A DNA stretch of 64,000 nt from Dendrocalamus latiflorus (lineage: Eukaryota > Streptophyta > Magnoliopsida > Poales > Poaceae). A program made the translations under genes and the position numbers. Shown here one piece after another: positions 1 to 11,272 of the stretch. How positions within the stretch are numbered: position 1 is the stretch's first letter; each line of letters opens with the position of its first letter. Where the stretch lies: the NCBI GenBank assembly GCA_017311315.1, contig CM029660.1:34335903-34399902 (forward strand). Reading direction: 5' to 3'. The notes under the pieces are model-generated. The model was not told the DNA's origin. It made no database searches and saw only the letters and a program-made list of their open reading frames with translations.

Positions 1-1446
1 GAGGGCTTCTCCATCGACGTGTTCAAGGCGGCCGTGTACAACCTACCCTACCACCTGTCGTACAAGTTCGTCCCCTTCAACGAAACCACTGACTCACTCA
101 CGGAGCACGACCGCATGAGGAACTACGACATCCTCGTCGGTGACACGACCATCTCGTCGGGGCGGTACAAGTTTGTGGAGTTCTCGCAGCCGTACACCGA
201 GTCTGGACTCGTGATGGTGGTGCCCTTCAGGATGATGGACGCGTCAAGCCGGTCGTGGATCTTCCTCCGGCCGTTCACCCCGGCCATGTGGTTCCTCACG
301 GCCGCCGTTGGGCTGTACAACGGCATCGTCATATGGCTCATCGAGCGCAAGTACAACGACGACTACCACGCCGGCTTGTGGAAGCAAGTCACCACCGTGT
401 TATGGCTGTCCTTTACCACCCTCCTCTCCCCAGGTGCGTCGTAATCTTACATGTCATGATCAAGATGCTGATTTTGGATGTGAATTGTAATTGATCAGTT
501 GTCTCTGTGCATGATCGATGAGGTTCCAGGGGAGAGGCTGAACAGCAGCCTGTCCCGGGTGTCCATGGTCGTGTGGCTCTTCGTTGCGGTCATGCTGGCG
601 GCGAACTACACGGCAAGCCTGACCTCACTGCTCACCGTGCAGCGCCTTGAGGCGGCGGTCACTGTGGAGTCGCTCAGGGGCGGCGGCGCGGCGATCGGCT
701 GCGCCAGCGGCTCGGGCGTCGACAAGTACCTGAAGGAGGTGCTGCTGTTCCCGGAGCACAGCGTTAGGAGTTTCTCCAGGGACGACGACTACCGCCGCGC
801 ACTGAGCTCCGGCGAGGTCAAGGCCGCCTTCCTCCGTGTCTCGCACGCCAAGCTCCTCCTCGCCAAGTACTGCAATGAGCTCATGACCACCGGCCCCGTG
901 TACCACGTCGGCGGCCTCGGTTTCGTAAGCCTCGTATCGCTATCCCTCTCCAAAACCTGCAACTCAAGAGTTAATTGACCGACACATTTATAGGGTGTGT
1001 CGTCTCAGGTGTTCCCCAAGGGGTCGCCACTTCTCGCCGACATCTCGCAGGCCATTCTCAAGTTGTTCGAGAACGGCACCATCCACAAGCTGGAGACGGC
1101 GATGCTGTCCGCGTACAACTGCTCGGCCACGGGCACGGACGGCCCCAGTGACGACCTGTACCGCCTCAACCCAGAGAACTTCTGGGGCCTCTTCGTCATG
1201 ACGCTCTTCGCGTCGACCACCTCGCTGACCGTGTACGGCGTCTTCTTCCACCACGACACGGCCTGCGGCGGCGGCTACCTCAGGAAGCAAGGCGACGGCT
1301 GTAAGGATTCCACCACGGTTGATCCCGGAGGATGGGGCCTTGATGAAGTACCTGCGGTTTTAACTCAGCGTGCAGGAATCAAGGATACAGGAATAAGCAT
1401 GGGCGTGGAATGTGAGCATGTTGCTCACATGCCTCACCAGACATAA
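1..1446 (+). CDS. Glutamate receptor-like channel (GLR), 3' part, truncated by window edge
   Basis: Plant ionotropic glutamate receptor homologue, a ligand-gated cation channel of plasma or endomembranes. Visible exons are 1-433, 530-924 and 1009-1446 (stop TAA at 1444), joined at GT/AG sites in phase 1 and phase 0, giving 421 residues in frame. The order seen is: ligand-binding lobe S1 (starts EGFSIDVFKAAV, contains GDTTISSGRYKFVEFSQPY), M1 helix (FLTAAVGLYNGIVIWLIE), pore loop (VTTVLWLSFTTLLSPG), M3 with the gate-like NYTASLTSLLTVQ motif, lobe S2 (IGCASGSGVDKYL to the end of exon 2 and VFPKGSPLLADIS in exon 3), and the last helix (FWGLFVMTLFASTTSL). The amino-terminal Venus-flytrap domain and signal peptide lie outside the window. 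The short cytoplasmic tail ends in ordinary sequence 74 bases before an LTR element. GLR clade is not settled by eye. Confidence 0.93.
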
Positions 1447-1519
1447 TAGTTACTTATATACAGTTTGTGTTCCAAATGCAGAAGTTCAAGCTGTTTGTTT
1501 GATTTCACTATATGATAGA

Positions 1520-1726
1520 TGTTAAAATTAATCTTGACTTAGAGTCCTAGTCGTAGTTGAGTTCTTCTACGTGTGTAATTCGAGTTGAAGTGATATCCAA
1601 CTTGAAGTTCTAATACGTGTGGTAGTAGGAGTTATTAGCATATATATTGAGAGGCTTGTAACCAGTTTCAAAGAGCAATATATGCGAGAAATAAAGTAAA
1701 GAAAATCAAGAGCTAAATTTGTTACA
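1520..1726 (+). repeat. 5' LTR of the 1520-4062 element
   Basis: A 207-bp direct repeat of 3859-4062, starting TG and ending CA. It is flanked on the left by target-duplication copy ATAGA and on the right by the tRNA-Met primer site. Confidence 0.93.
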
Positions 1727-1728
1727 AG

Positions 1729-1791
1729 TGGTATCAGAGCCAACCTTTGATTTCTTCTGCTGCTGCCCCCGGGAGGTTCTCCGCTCCCGGG
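1729..1791 (+). other. Primer-binding site and downstream leader hairpin of the LTR element
   Basis: TGGTATCAGAGCC (1729-1741) is the initiator-tRNA-Met primer site typical of copia elements. About 27 bases later, CCCGGGAG (1768-1775) and CTCCCGGG (1784-1791) can form a perfect 8-bp GC stem with an 8-base loop, followed by TGGCCA. A similar arrangement occurs in the unrelated-LTR element at 47275-49090. A role in genomic RNA packaging or dimerisation is inference only. Confidence 0.7.
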
Positions 1792-2905
1792 AGTGGCCAC
1801 CGTTGCTCTCGGCCGTCGCCACCCAAGGGCATCTCCCCTGCTGGCTCCTTCGGCAAGAAGACGACCATGGCCGACCCGTCGCCCCTGGACGCAAGGCAGC
1901 CGGAGCAAAACCCCTCCGCCGAGAAGCCCCCTGCGGCGTCGCTGACGCTGGAGCACGAGAAGGCGACGGAGATGGGGGATGAGGGGTCCGAGGTGGGGAG
2001 GCGCCAGCCCGGGGCACGGATCGGATCCGACCCTCGCTGTCACCGGATTGGCGCCGAGCTCGACACCACCAGGCCCGTACCGAGCTTCCGTCGCCGCCAC
2101 TACAGAGAAGAAGGAGACGCTGTCGCCGTCGCCACCGAGAAGTTGACCGTGGCCACAGAAGTTGCCATCAGTAGATCCACCCGGATCCGGCCAGATCTGG
2201 CCGCCTTCGCCGTCGCCGAGCTCGAATCCACCGAGGCCACCGCCGCCATGGGCCGCCCTCGGAGAAGCATGTCGCCACCGTCCACGCCGAGGGGGAGCGA
2301 CCGATGCGCGGAGGTGACAGAAGGCATGGCGTGGAACGGAGAAGCACAGGCGGAGAAGAGGCCGAGCGCGGGGAGGCGCAAACGACGACGACTACGGAGG
2401 CGCGAGGCGAAACGGACGAGACACGCTGCATGCAGGAGAAGCCATGCCGGCTCCGTCGCGCAGGCGAAGAGGAGGAGGCCGCCGTCAAGCCGCGGGCGGA
2501 AAGGGAAAGCAGAAGGCCGCCGCCGCCGTCGGCCGACCTACTCGGTGCTCTCAGGATCTCTGGGCGGAGAAGACGAGTAGCTCCTGCGGAGGAGGCGGCA
2601 CCTGTGGAGTTCTCAATGCGGTCTCACTCGGAAGGAGAGGAGCCCGAGAAGGATACCGAAGAAGGACTCCGAGCCGAACTTGTCTCCGAGTAAAAGAAGA
2701 CCGAGCGCGAGTCAGAGTTGATAGCAGCCCAAATAAAAGAACAACACAGCATCAAAGACAGGCACCCAAACGCAGAGCAGCAACAAGAGCAAGAGAGCAA
2801 AAGTTCAAGAAAAAAGAGAAAAAGAAAAACAGCAGTTTTTTTCTCCATTTCTCTCGGTCCAAGAGACTTCAAAGTAGCCCAAATTCTTGATCATTGCTCA
2901 AGGTC

Positions 2906-3699
2906 ATGTCGCGTACTCCGGGAAGCGGTGTCACCGATGACAAGGCATCATCCGGTATGATGGCGAAGGAGAGTTCCGTTGTCTCGCTGCATTATTCGAT
3001 GCTCACGATGAGCAATTATGCAGCATGGGCAATCAAGATGAAGGTGTACATGAAGGCTCAAGGAGTGTGGGATGCGATCAAGAACGGCAACGCCGATGTG
3101 CGCAAAGATCATATGGCATTGATGGCCATCTATCAGGGCATCCCAGAGGGGACGCTCTTCCTACTGGCCGAAAAGGAAATGGCCAAAACTGCGTGGGAGG
3201 CGTTAAAGACGATGCATCTTGGCGCGGATCGTGTGAAATAAGCAAAGGTACAAACTCTGAAGACCGAGTTCGAGGTGCTACGTATTAAGGAAACGGAGTC
3301 GATCAATGAATTCGCCGTCCGGTTGACGGTCATCGTCAACAAGATACAGACCCTTGGCGAGAAAGTGGAAGAGTTGTACGTGGTAAAGAAATTCATTCGT
3401 GCTATTTCCTCACAGTTTCTCCCAATTGCTTGGTCATAGAACAATTTGGAGACCTAAAGACAATGATCATGGAGGAGGTCATCGGTCGTCTTAAGGCGTA
3501 TAAGGAACGCATCCACGACAATAGCAACAAAGGCAATGGACAGCTCTTGTTGACCCATGCTGAGTGGGAGATCCGGTCATCGGAGCGTGAAGACAAGAAC
3601 ACTTCCAGGGGTGATGGCCAAGGCCGTAAAAATCGGAGGTTTGATAAGACAAAAGTGAGGTGTTATAACTATAATGATTATAGATACTTTGCTTTATAA
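2906..3699 (+). pseudogene. Degenerate copia gag (UBN2/DUF4219-like) with broken zinc knuckle
   Basis: Starts MSRTPGSGVTDDKASSG and continues with a gag core typical of plant copia elements (NYAAWAIKMKVYMKAQGVWDAI, then MALMAIYQGIPE). An in-frame TAA at 3239-3241 interrupts it where a lysine codon is expected. The frame resumes (AKVQTLKTEFEVLRIKETES) to another stop near 3437. After a frameshift it continues as EQFGDLKTMIMEEVIGRL to 3699. The CCHC knuckle has decayed to CYNYNDYRYFA, losing a cysteine and the histidine. No pol follows. Non-functional relic; normal gag would be intact and followed by pol. Confidence 0.85.
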
Positions 3700-3858
3700 T
3701 GCCAAAAGCCGAAGATGAAGAAAATGTGTTTGTTGCTGAAGCGCTCAGCGATGATGAAGTGCTCTGATGAACAGTTAAGTCAGGGGCGTTAAGATGTGTC
3801 GCCGTCCAAACTCAAGTAAGGTGGAAAGAAGTTAGAAAGTCAAGATTAAGGGAGAGAT

Positions 3859-4062
3859 TGTTAAAATTAATCTTGACTTAGAGTTCTAGTCGTAGTTAAA
3901 TTCGTCTACATGTGTAATTTAAGTTGAAGTGATGTCCAACTTAAAATCCTAATACGTGTATTAGTAGGAGTTATTAGCATATATATTGAGAGGCTTGTAA
4001 CTATTTTGAAAGAGCAATATATGCGAGAAATAAAGTAAAAATCAAGGGCTAAATTTGTTACA
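3859..4062 (+). repeat. 3' LTR of the 1520-4062 element
   Basis: A 204-bp direct repeat of 1520-1726 with the same TG...CA ends. Most differences from the left LTR are C/T or G/A transitions, as expected from decay of methylated repeats. It is followed directly by ATAGA. Confidence 0.93.
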
Positions 4063-4067
4063 ATAGA

Positions 4068-4410
4068 TGTAAGACGGTCTACATAGCACAGGAAAATCAC
4101 CCAAAGCATGAAATGAGTCACTTTCTGTATTTACGCCATGTCTGCACCAACATGAAGGCACAATTTATGTAGGCAGAAGGTCTGCCTGACGGAATCTAGT
4201 TTCTGTCTTGAAGAAACGCGAAAAAAAAAGGAGAGGGAAAATAGCCAAACACTGCCTGCAAATGTGCAGATTTATCTCACTATTCACAACCTCCACAGCC
4301 AGTCTTTTTTATCTGTCCGGCCCCATCTAATCCTATGTTTTATGTGACAAAACCAACTCTAGGAACAATACCAACCAACTAAAACGAATAAATAGAAGGG
4401 GGTAAAGCGA
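4068..4410. other. 3' flank/UTR of the GW2-like gene
   Basis: AT-rich sequence between the copia-like element and the stop codon of the minus-strand RING ligase gene. It probably contains that gene's 3' untranslated region. No other feature recognised. Confidence 0.5.
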
Positions 4411-7400
4411 CTACCGCCAAGTTAACCCTGGAGAACTTGCCCTGGCCCGAGCATCAACCAAAGAAAGAGCCATGGCCAGCATCATCTGTTCTTCAAAGCT
4501 ATCAGGAATATTGCCAGAACCAATGCTAGATCCATCCGAAGCAGCCAAATTGGCAGCTCCAGCCTCCACTGCAACATCAGAGCCGGCAAAACTGGTACTG
4601 GCCTCAGCTACATCTGACCACCGGTCATTAGAATACTCTGCCCCTTCTCTTGCTTGGCGTGCTCTGCTGGTTGATGGTTCCTCGACCCTGGTGCCTGAAG
4701 AACTGCTCCCAACTACGCTCAGATCCTCTGAAAAAGACCTGTCTGACCTGCTGAGAGTATCATATCTTGATGTGTGGCAAGTAGCCGCACTGGAAGAATC
4801 TCCATACATATTATGCTGTTGCTCAGCTAAAGCTGCAACCGCACAAGCAAATCCACCGGAAGAAGCTGCTTCAGCTGAACCCGTCACAGAGCCATCATGA
4901 CATCTCAAAGGAATTGTTGGTGGGACAGCACCGGCGCAGCCTGGATTTCCCAAAACTTCCTGATCCTGTTTGAACAAACATAGATAATAAACCTGGTAAT
5001 TTTAACAAGATGAACGGTCCTGTCCTTTCCCACATTTACACAAGTGGTCTACACTCTACAATGGAGTTTACATCAGTCTAATGGTGTTTTCTTCCTTGGA
5101 AAGAGGTACACTTGTACTAATGGAAACCGTCTACCCACAAATGTAGCAATGATGGGTATGCATAACTTTTAAGATAACAAATACAGGTTTGCATAACAAG
5201 TGATGAAAACCAAATTCAGGTTTATGTGAACAAGCAAGTTCCATGTAAATTTGCACATAACTCAAAAGGATATTGAACCAACTGATTACGAATGATAGGA
5301 CATACAATAATTAAATCAAAAGCAGTTATCATGTGGATGAAGATGGTAAGCAGCAAAAGTTGGACCAAGTATGGTGCAATGTTATTCATCATTACTGAAA
5401 CAATTATGCTTTACAAACTACACACCCAAATTCCAAAATCATTTTTGTGATGTGGCAACAAATTATGACTGAACCCTGCATAGACCTTTTTGAAACTTAA
5501 TTGATGTGCTTTTTGAAAAAAAATCAAGTTATAGAGATGAACTATTTCGAAAGCTAAGTTCAGTAATATCTTAACATACTTGTATAGAAAGCCAAATTGC
5601 TTCCATAAGCATAACTTCTTCAAGATCCATGTCAAAATTATTACCCCTGCATTTTAAGGAAATCGTCAGTAAATAATCAGTACCAACAGTTGTGATATAT
5701 ATCCATACCACAATAAAAATAATATGGTTAATAAGGGAGGAAAAGGGGATGACAGCAAATTTGTTTTCACTAGCTCATCTTTTCTTATGGTTATGCTCCT
5801 CCTAAGACAAGAACACTGCTTTAAATGTCTTAGCACTCTATTCTTAAAATGACATAGACCTGATCAAACTATGCAAAAGAAATATTCAAAACAAACAAAA
5901 TATTTCTTAGTATCAAACATCACCAACAAACAAATTAATACTCTTAAATTGCAGAGGCCATAAGCTTTGCGAATTGTACATGTGTACCAGTAACTTCCTT
6001 AACTAATAGGGTCTATGAAACAGGTGAACAAAACACAGTACTTCTGTTCATGCCATACCTATAATCCGTAAAACAGGTGCATTCACAGTAGAAAGATCTT
6101 TCCTGTAAAAGTCTCCCAAGCAATATAGAAACTTCACAAAATTCACATAGAAATCCCTCAGATAAAGGTGAGTTAAAACCAACAATAGTCAACTTTTTTG
6201 CAGTTCAAGATGGATGGGCAAGATACTGTATTGCCTAGTAATGAATTTCATTGTATAGAATAGTAGGTAGCAATACTCATATTATTAATTATTTTAGAAC
6301 AACTAAACAGAAGGTCTTCTAGAAAAGTCAAAAACAGAAACAATTAATTACTTAGAATACACATATATGCAGTGCATAGCTAAGGTGCAACAAGTGTTAC
6401 GTGTATTAAATTGATAATTCAACAATCAAATATCTTCAAGTCAAGAGCAGCACAATCAAGGTTTCAAGGGCGTCTCCAACATGTTCAATTAACTGATAGA
6501 CAAAAGAACAAACAAAAAATCTTAAACTGGTCATGACATCATCAACATGGTACCGCCCGGGACCTTATTTGAGAACCAACATGGCAACATATAAGTATAT
6601 AACTGATCTGTGTTATTGCTTATTTAATTGCCAAACCATTGCTAGTGTGTTATGCCTGATAGCAGGAGAGAATGCACGACCATCTATCAGAAAGTACATA
6701 CGGTAAGTAATCAAATTTTCCAATGAGGGCAAGGACTAATTTTTTTGCCTACATAATTCCCTAATCCTCAGTGCATTTATGCAACAGTGATCACAGTCCT
6801 TCGACAGAATTCAATCTAGAAAGAACAAATAAGCCCCAATGCATTGATGAAACCATAATCACACAACTTCAACAGAATAGAAAGCACAGTCGGTACAAAC
6901 CGCATCTGTTTTAAGCGTTCAGAATTCTTCAATAGTAACTCTGAATGCTGTACTTGGGATGAGAGCACATCATTGCCTTGCGCGCTGCTTGCAGCTATCA
7001 ACAAAACAGACAGGATCAGTCAGCAACTGCACAAGAAAAAAACAACAGAGAGAAAAGACAAATAACCTACAGCAATCTACACACCTGGTGTGGATGTGCC
7101 ACCAGTATCACAACATTCAGCTTGTGCAGTTGTCACTGCATGGGTTGAAGCAGCAGTCTGCTTCTTCTTCATCCGCTCCGCATCGTCCTGGAGCTCCTGC
7201 TGCCGCATCCTGATCTGCGCCTCGATCACCCTCTGCTCCTCCTACCCACAATTCCCAGAGCCACCCAATTGGCAAAAAATAAACCAAAGCAGACAGACAG
7301 CACTGAACAAAATCATGGTGTTAACAGGCACTCACAAGCTGCTCAATGCCCTTCTCCTCCTTCGTCTTGACGCCACGGTACTCCACAGCGTAATTCACGG

Positions 7401-8060
7401 TCTTGCAGTACGGACATCTAACAGGTTAGGGAACAACCGAATCATAGGCCGAGGTGTGAGGGCTCGTAAAACCAGAAACGAAGAACACCTCTCTACAACA
7501 TCTAGAGTAGATAAGAATGATCGGAATCGGGCTAGGATACTGCGTCGGGCGGCACGAGGTGGGCGACTTCATCTGGAGGAAACACTCTGCACGCACGAGC
7601 AAGCGTAGGTCAAACACCAACCGAATCCATAGCCGAAGACGGCGGCACCAAGAACGCACACATGGTATACATCCTCAACTACTCACCGGTGCAAATCCCC
7701 TTGGCGCAGCACTTGGACCGGTTCAGGCTAGGATAAAACTGCGAGCGCAACGGCGAAAACGATAATCAAATCTCCGCAGCCATCAATCCATCGGAGGTGG
7801 AAGCAGAACAGCGACAGCAACAAGACGAGGAAGAGAGAAATGGCCGAGCGAAGGGGACGGACCAGGAAGCAGATGGGGCACTCGTCGAGGTCGGCGCGGC
7901 GGTCGTCGGAGCCGGGGTAGCAGGGCGCGAGCTTGGTGTCGAGGATGAGACGGCGCAGCTTCTTGAGGTCGATGTCCGGGTGCGGGTACAGCCCCTGCGG
8001 CCGCGTGTACCGCTCCTCCACCGCCGGGCGCCGCCGCCTCCCCCCCACCCGGTTCCCCAT
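4411..8060 (-). CDS. RING-type E3 ubiquitin ligase, GW2/DA2 family (GW2-like paralogue)
   Basis: Predicted 416-residue E3 ligase; family members ubiquitinate regulators of cell proliferation and limit seed and organ size. Exons (5' to 3'): 8060-7863, 7738-7687, 7586-7541, 7417-7336, 7241-7085, 6994-6901, 5646-5580, 4965-4411; they total 1251 bases, 417 codons, all at GT/AG sites. Start MGNRVGGRR and EERYTRPQGLY match the GW2 amino terminus. The RING is C61-P-I-C64, C76 C77, C82, C85, C95, C100-P-Y-C103, followed by NYAVEYRGVKTKEEKG and a charged, probably helical stretch (EEQRVIEAQIRMRQQELQ). Two ubiquitin-interacting-like motifs occur: EEVMLMEAIWLSIQ (about 219-232) and EEQMMLAMALSLVDA near the end. 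The central and C-terminal sequence (ends SSPGLTWR) differs from what I recall of rice GW2, so a GW2-like/DA2-like paralogue is preferred. The upstream ATG at 8081 would add seven residues but is absent from the family start. Confidence 0.9.
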
Positions 8061-8362
8061 ACCACCAACAACCCGACCCAACCCAACAAGTCCCTCCCGC
8101 CTCCTCTACTAAGCCTCAACCACCGAGCCGACCCCCTTGCCCGCAAGGGGAAGAGGAGGCGGCGGTGTCGCCGCGACGGAGGCGAGCACGACAGAAGCAG
8201 TAGAAGGATTTCTCACGAAACGGCCTCTATGTCTGAATCTTATCTCAGCGCCTTGCCTTCTACTGCGTCTGTGTCGTCGCCAGAAACCGCACGCATATGT
8301 ACGGCCAAAAGCAGATTCGTCTGCTCGCGACTACCCCTGTGGATCTGGTTTCCTCGCTTGTA
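8061..8362 (-). promoter_or_regulatory. 5'UTR and proximal promoter region of the GW2-like gene
   Basis: GC-rich, pyrimidine-rich sequence upstream of the start codon at 8060 on the minus strand. It contains CT-type stretches usual in grass 5'UTRs. The exact transcription start is not visible. Two MITEs lie just beyond it. Confidence 0.45.
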
Positions 8363-8631
8363 CTCCCTCCATTCTCTCTCTTTTTCACTTTTACTTCTTA
8401 AAATCCGTACCATCTAACTTCATAAATAGATTTAAAACTATTTATGCTCACTATATAAAAATTATATCTTTAAATTTATCATTAAAATACGTTTATAATA
8501 TTATAATTTTATTAATATATCTTAGTTTAAAGTTATAAAAATAGTATCTTAGTTTAAAGTTATAAACATAGTGGTCAAGTCAGATTGTGAAAACCGTGGA
8601 AAATTAAAAAAAAGTCAAGTAAATGAAGGAG
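8363..8631. mobile_element. Stowaway-like MITE, TSD TA
   Basis: An AT-rich 269-bp element beginning CTCCCTCCATTC and ending with the inverted AATGAAGGAG, flanked by TA dinucleotides (8361-8362 and 8632-8633). The terminal sequence and TA target are hallmarks of Stowaway (Tc1/mariner) MITEs. It lies about 300 bp upstream of the GW2-like start codon. Confidence 0.75.
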
Positions 8632-8736
8632 TATAATCTCTCTTTATCTCGCTGCGTACTTAACTTGCAAACTTTGCTAATTATTCTCGCCTCCTCTCTA
8701 CCTAGTACCTTCCCATCTAGCCGTCCATCATTCTTA

Positions 8737-8927
8737 GGTCCTATTCAAAATAGTTTTTGGCTTTTGGTTTTTAGAAGTCGGTTTTTAAACGGGGTGATTT
8801 TTCAAGATAGTTTCTATAAGATATTTGTAGAAGTTGAACGAAATAGCTTTTCAACGCGAATGTCTCTTACTCAATGTCTCTCGTAATCGGCTAAAAGCCA
8901 AAAACCACAGCAGTTTTGAACAAGACC
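8737..8927. mobile_element. Tourist-like MITE, TSD TTA
   Basis: A 191-bp element with inverted ends GGTCCTATTCAAAA and (reverse complement) GGTCTTGTTCAAAA, flanked by TTA on both sides (8734-8736, 8928-8930). The interior resembles the copy at 53064-53303. Lies in the distal upstream region of the GW2-like gene. Confidence 0.7.
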
Positions 8928-9001
8928 TTAATTTTCGGCCTTGTTTGCCACTGCCAAGCGGGACCGTATATTGGCTACAGCATGTCATGTACTGGCACTA
9001 C

Positions 9002-9255
9002 TACTACCTCCGTTCCTTTTTACTTCTATTTTTATTTTTCACGGTCTACAAGATACAACATTGACCGTTACTTTTTTATACCTTTACATTAAGATATACA
9101 AATAAAATTATAATAGTATGAAAGTGTTTTTAACGATAAATCTAATTATATAATTTCTATATAGCCAATCTAAATAATTTTAAATATATTGCTGATTAAA
9201 TTTTAGAATATTTAACGGCACAAATTATAGGACGTTGAGTAAAAATGTAATAATC
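9002..9255. mobile_element. Degenerate Stowaway-like MITE fragment
   Basis: An AT-rich block starting CTACCTCCGTTCCTTTTTAC, a typical grass mariner/Stowaway terminus. The right end is too decayed to place confidently. Boundaries are approximate. Confidence 0.4.
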
Positions 9256-11199
9256 CTCGTTTCCAGTCAAGTTTCGCAATCTAGCCAATCTAGCGTTGTA
9301 AGGCTCGCGTTGGCCACATGACCTGGTATGGACAAGCATGAGTTGAGTAATGCCTTCTTAATATCATATCTCTCATGGAACGTATATATGATAATGCTTG
9401 GCAAGGCATCAGTGCATTCATAAGGACTTAGAACCACCGCTGGTGGTTTAGATGAATGCTATATGCATGGTGGAGTAGCGGAGATTGTCCATCTACAACG
9501 TTCGGTGCCATCGGGTAGAGATGTTGACAAATAGGATTGACGAAAGGGCAATATTGCTCAGTACCATCACAAAGATCATGAAGTTAAAAATACCATCAAA
9601 TGTGTCACTGACAGGTGGTCTTGGGCCCCACATGCTATTCTTACAAGCGATGGTATTTTTCAACTTTATGGTCTTTTGCAATGGTACTGAACAAAATAAT
9701 TCTTGGTGAAAAGCACTGTGTCTTTGGTTTTGCCGCACACTAAAAGAAGTATGTTTATGTACTGGCATGGTAGACCAAGACGTCTGTGGGTAAAGTAACA
9801 CACCTCTGTAGAGTGTAATTGAAGTGCGGCTCGTCATTCCTTATTTCGGGTTGGAACTATGTTCATGGCGGGAAAGGAACTATTAAAAAGTTTTCTCAGA
9901 CCCTGCATTTGTGTGATGATCATAGATTTCTACGGCTCTGCATTGTAGAGTTGGGTTAAGAACATGTTTTTGTGGGTTGACAGTCTTGGCACGCTGGTAT
10001 ATTGAAACAATTGTTTGGGTAGGTTGTTTTGGGACAATTGGAACAATGGGCCTAATTCTAGAAGCAGACATACCTCAGTAGCTCAAAAGTGCCGCTTCCT
10101 TTCTAAAAAAGCCACATTCAGCTAATGAGCAAAACATTTCTGCTACAAACCCTAGCCACCAGGGACAAGGAGACCAACAGATTACTACCACTAGCTGCAT
10201 GATCTGCAAACAATCCCTATCTCCTCTTATCCACCTTTCTTGCGTCTGTTAAGTGGGTGGGAAACCCATTGGTTTATGTTTTTCTACTAGTTTAATGTCT
10301 GTGTGTTGCTATGGAAAAAATCACATGAGCTATCATGTAAGCTGATATTGATGGGCTTGGCTTGTGGCACGCTCTTAGCTCCGCAGCAACGTCTCGTCAA
10401 GCTCCACCCCAGGCTTTGCTACTGAGCTTGTCTTACACCATGTTCTTAGCCAGACATCAGAATTGTCGTATCGCCTGCGGCCAAATTGGACCACGTTAGG
10501 GCCAACAGAGGTGGCCTCACTCGACATATAAGAACAGGATGACCTAACGACATCAACATCCGTTGCAACCTTATTCGTTGGTGGTGACTGAAAAGCAAAT
10601 AGATATGTGGGGATAATTGAGACCCTTATAAAAGGAATTTATGGAAAGAAACAAATAGTAGTTAATTTGTTTATTACGAGATGATTTTTTTGTTAGAGAT
10701 TTTTTAGGGTGGAAGGGGACATGAGAGGAGAGGTGGGAGGAGGTGGAGAACACATCAGTCAGCACTCACCAACTCCTTTTAAGTAGTAGAGAGATCAAGT
10801 TATTCTATTTTGTTCTTCTCCAGCAAGTTCCTAGCCGAATTTTCTATGTGTAATGGTTTTTATTGGATCGACTCACCTAGACGACAATGGAGATGCCTAT
10901 GCCGAAGATTGACATAGAGCAAGTTGGGTATAAACAAATTTCATATGTTTTCTTCTAACGAACAACACTGCCATTGAGGTGTGGGTCCTATATATCAATG
11001 GAGATCATTGACGGTCTACTACTTCCCGCTGTTGTGGTCATCAACAATCATCATGTCGTTGTAAGATTTGGATTCTCTAGCGAGTAAGATATAAAAGTCT
11101 AGCACATTCATCAATTCAAGGACTAGACAACAACATGTTGTTTATCTAAAATCTTCAACATAAATGTTTAGTACTTGTGTACCTTATTCATAAATTGTA

Positions 11200-11200
<1 letters not shown>
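9256..11200. other. Intergenic DNA, no gene recognised
   Basis: About 1.9 kb with only short, unrelated open frames and no protein motif, tRNA or repeat structure that I can support. Probably decayed transposon sequence. Confidence 0.5.

Positions 11201-11201
<1 letters not shown>

Positions 11202-11272
<71 letters not shown>
11202..11272. repeat. (TA)n microsatellite with (CA)n tail
   Basis: About 30 uninterrupted TA dinucleotides (11202-11261) followed by five to six CA units. The length is likely polymorphic between individuals. Confidence 0.98.

Larger units (their letters stand above)
1520..4062 (+). mobile_element. Non-autonomous copia-like LTR retrotransposon with TSD ATAGA
   Basis: Two direct LTRs, 1520-1726 and 3859-4062, both start TGTTAAAATTAATC and end AAATTTGTTACA. 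They differ by about 17 substitutions plus a 3-base gap by eye (roughly 8%), so this is not a recent insertion. The 5-bp target duplication ATAGA is perfect (1515-1519 and 4063-4067). A primer-binding site matching the 3' end of initiator tRNA-Met (TGGTATCAGAGCC, 1729-1741) follows the left LTR, and a purine-rich tract (about 3843-3857) precedes the right one. The internal 2.1 kb holds an unusually GC-rich leader (about 1745-2700) and a broken gag. No protease, integrase or reverse transcriptase is present, so mobility would need proteins supplied in trans. It lies between the GLR stop codon and the 3' end of the GW2-like gene. Confidence 0.93.

Noticed and set aside
1747..2580. A 277-codon open frame after the left LTR, and overlapping frames on both strands
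   Set aside because: GC-rich sequence is naturally poor in stop codons. The frame begins without family similarity and lies in the leader of an LTR element, so I do not call it a gene.
8061..8081. Upstream ATG adding seven residues to the GW2-like protein
   Set aside because: The family consistently begins MGNR; the upstream ATG has no conservation support.
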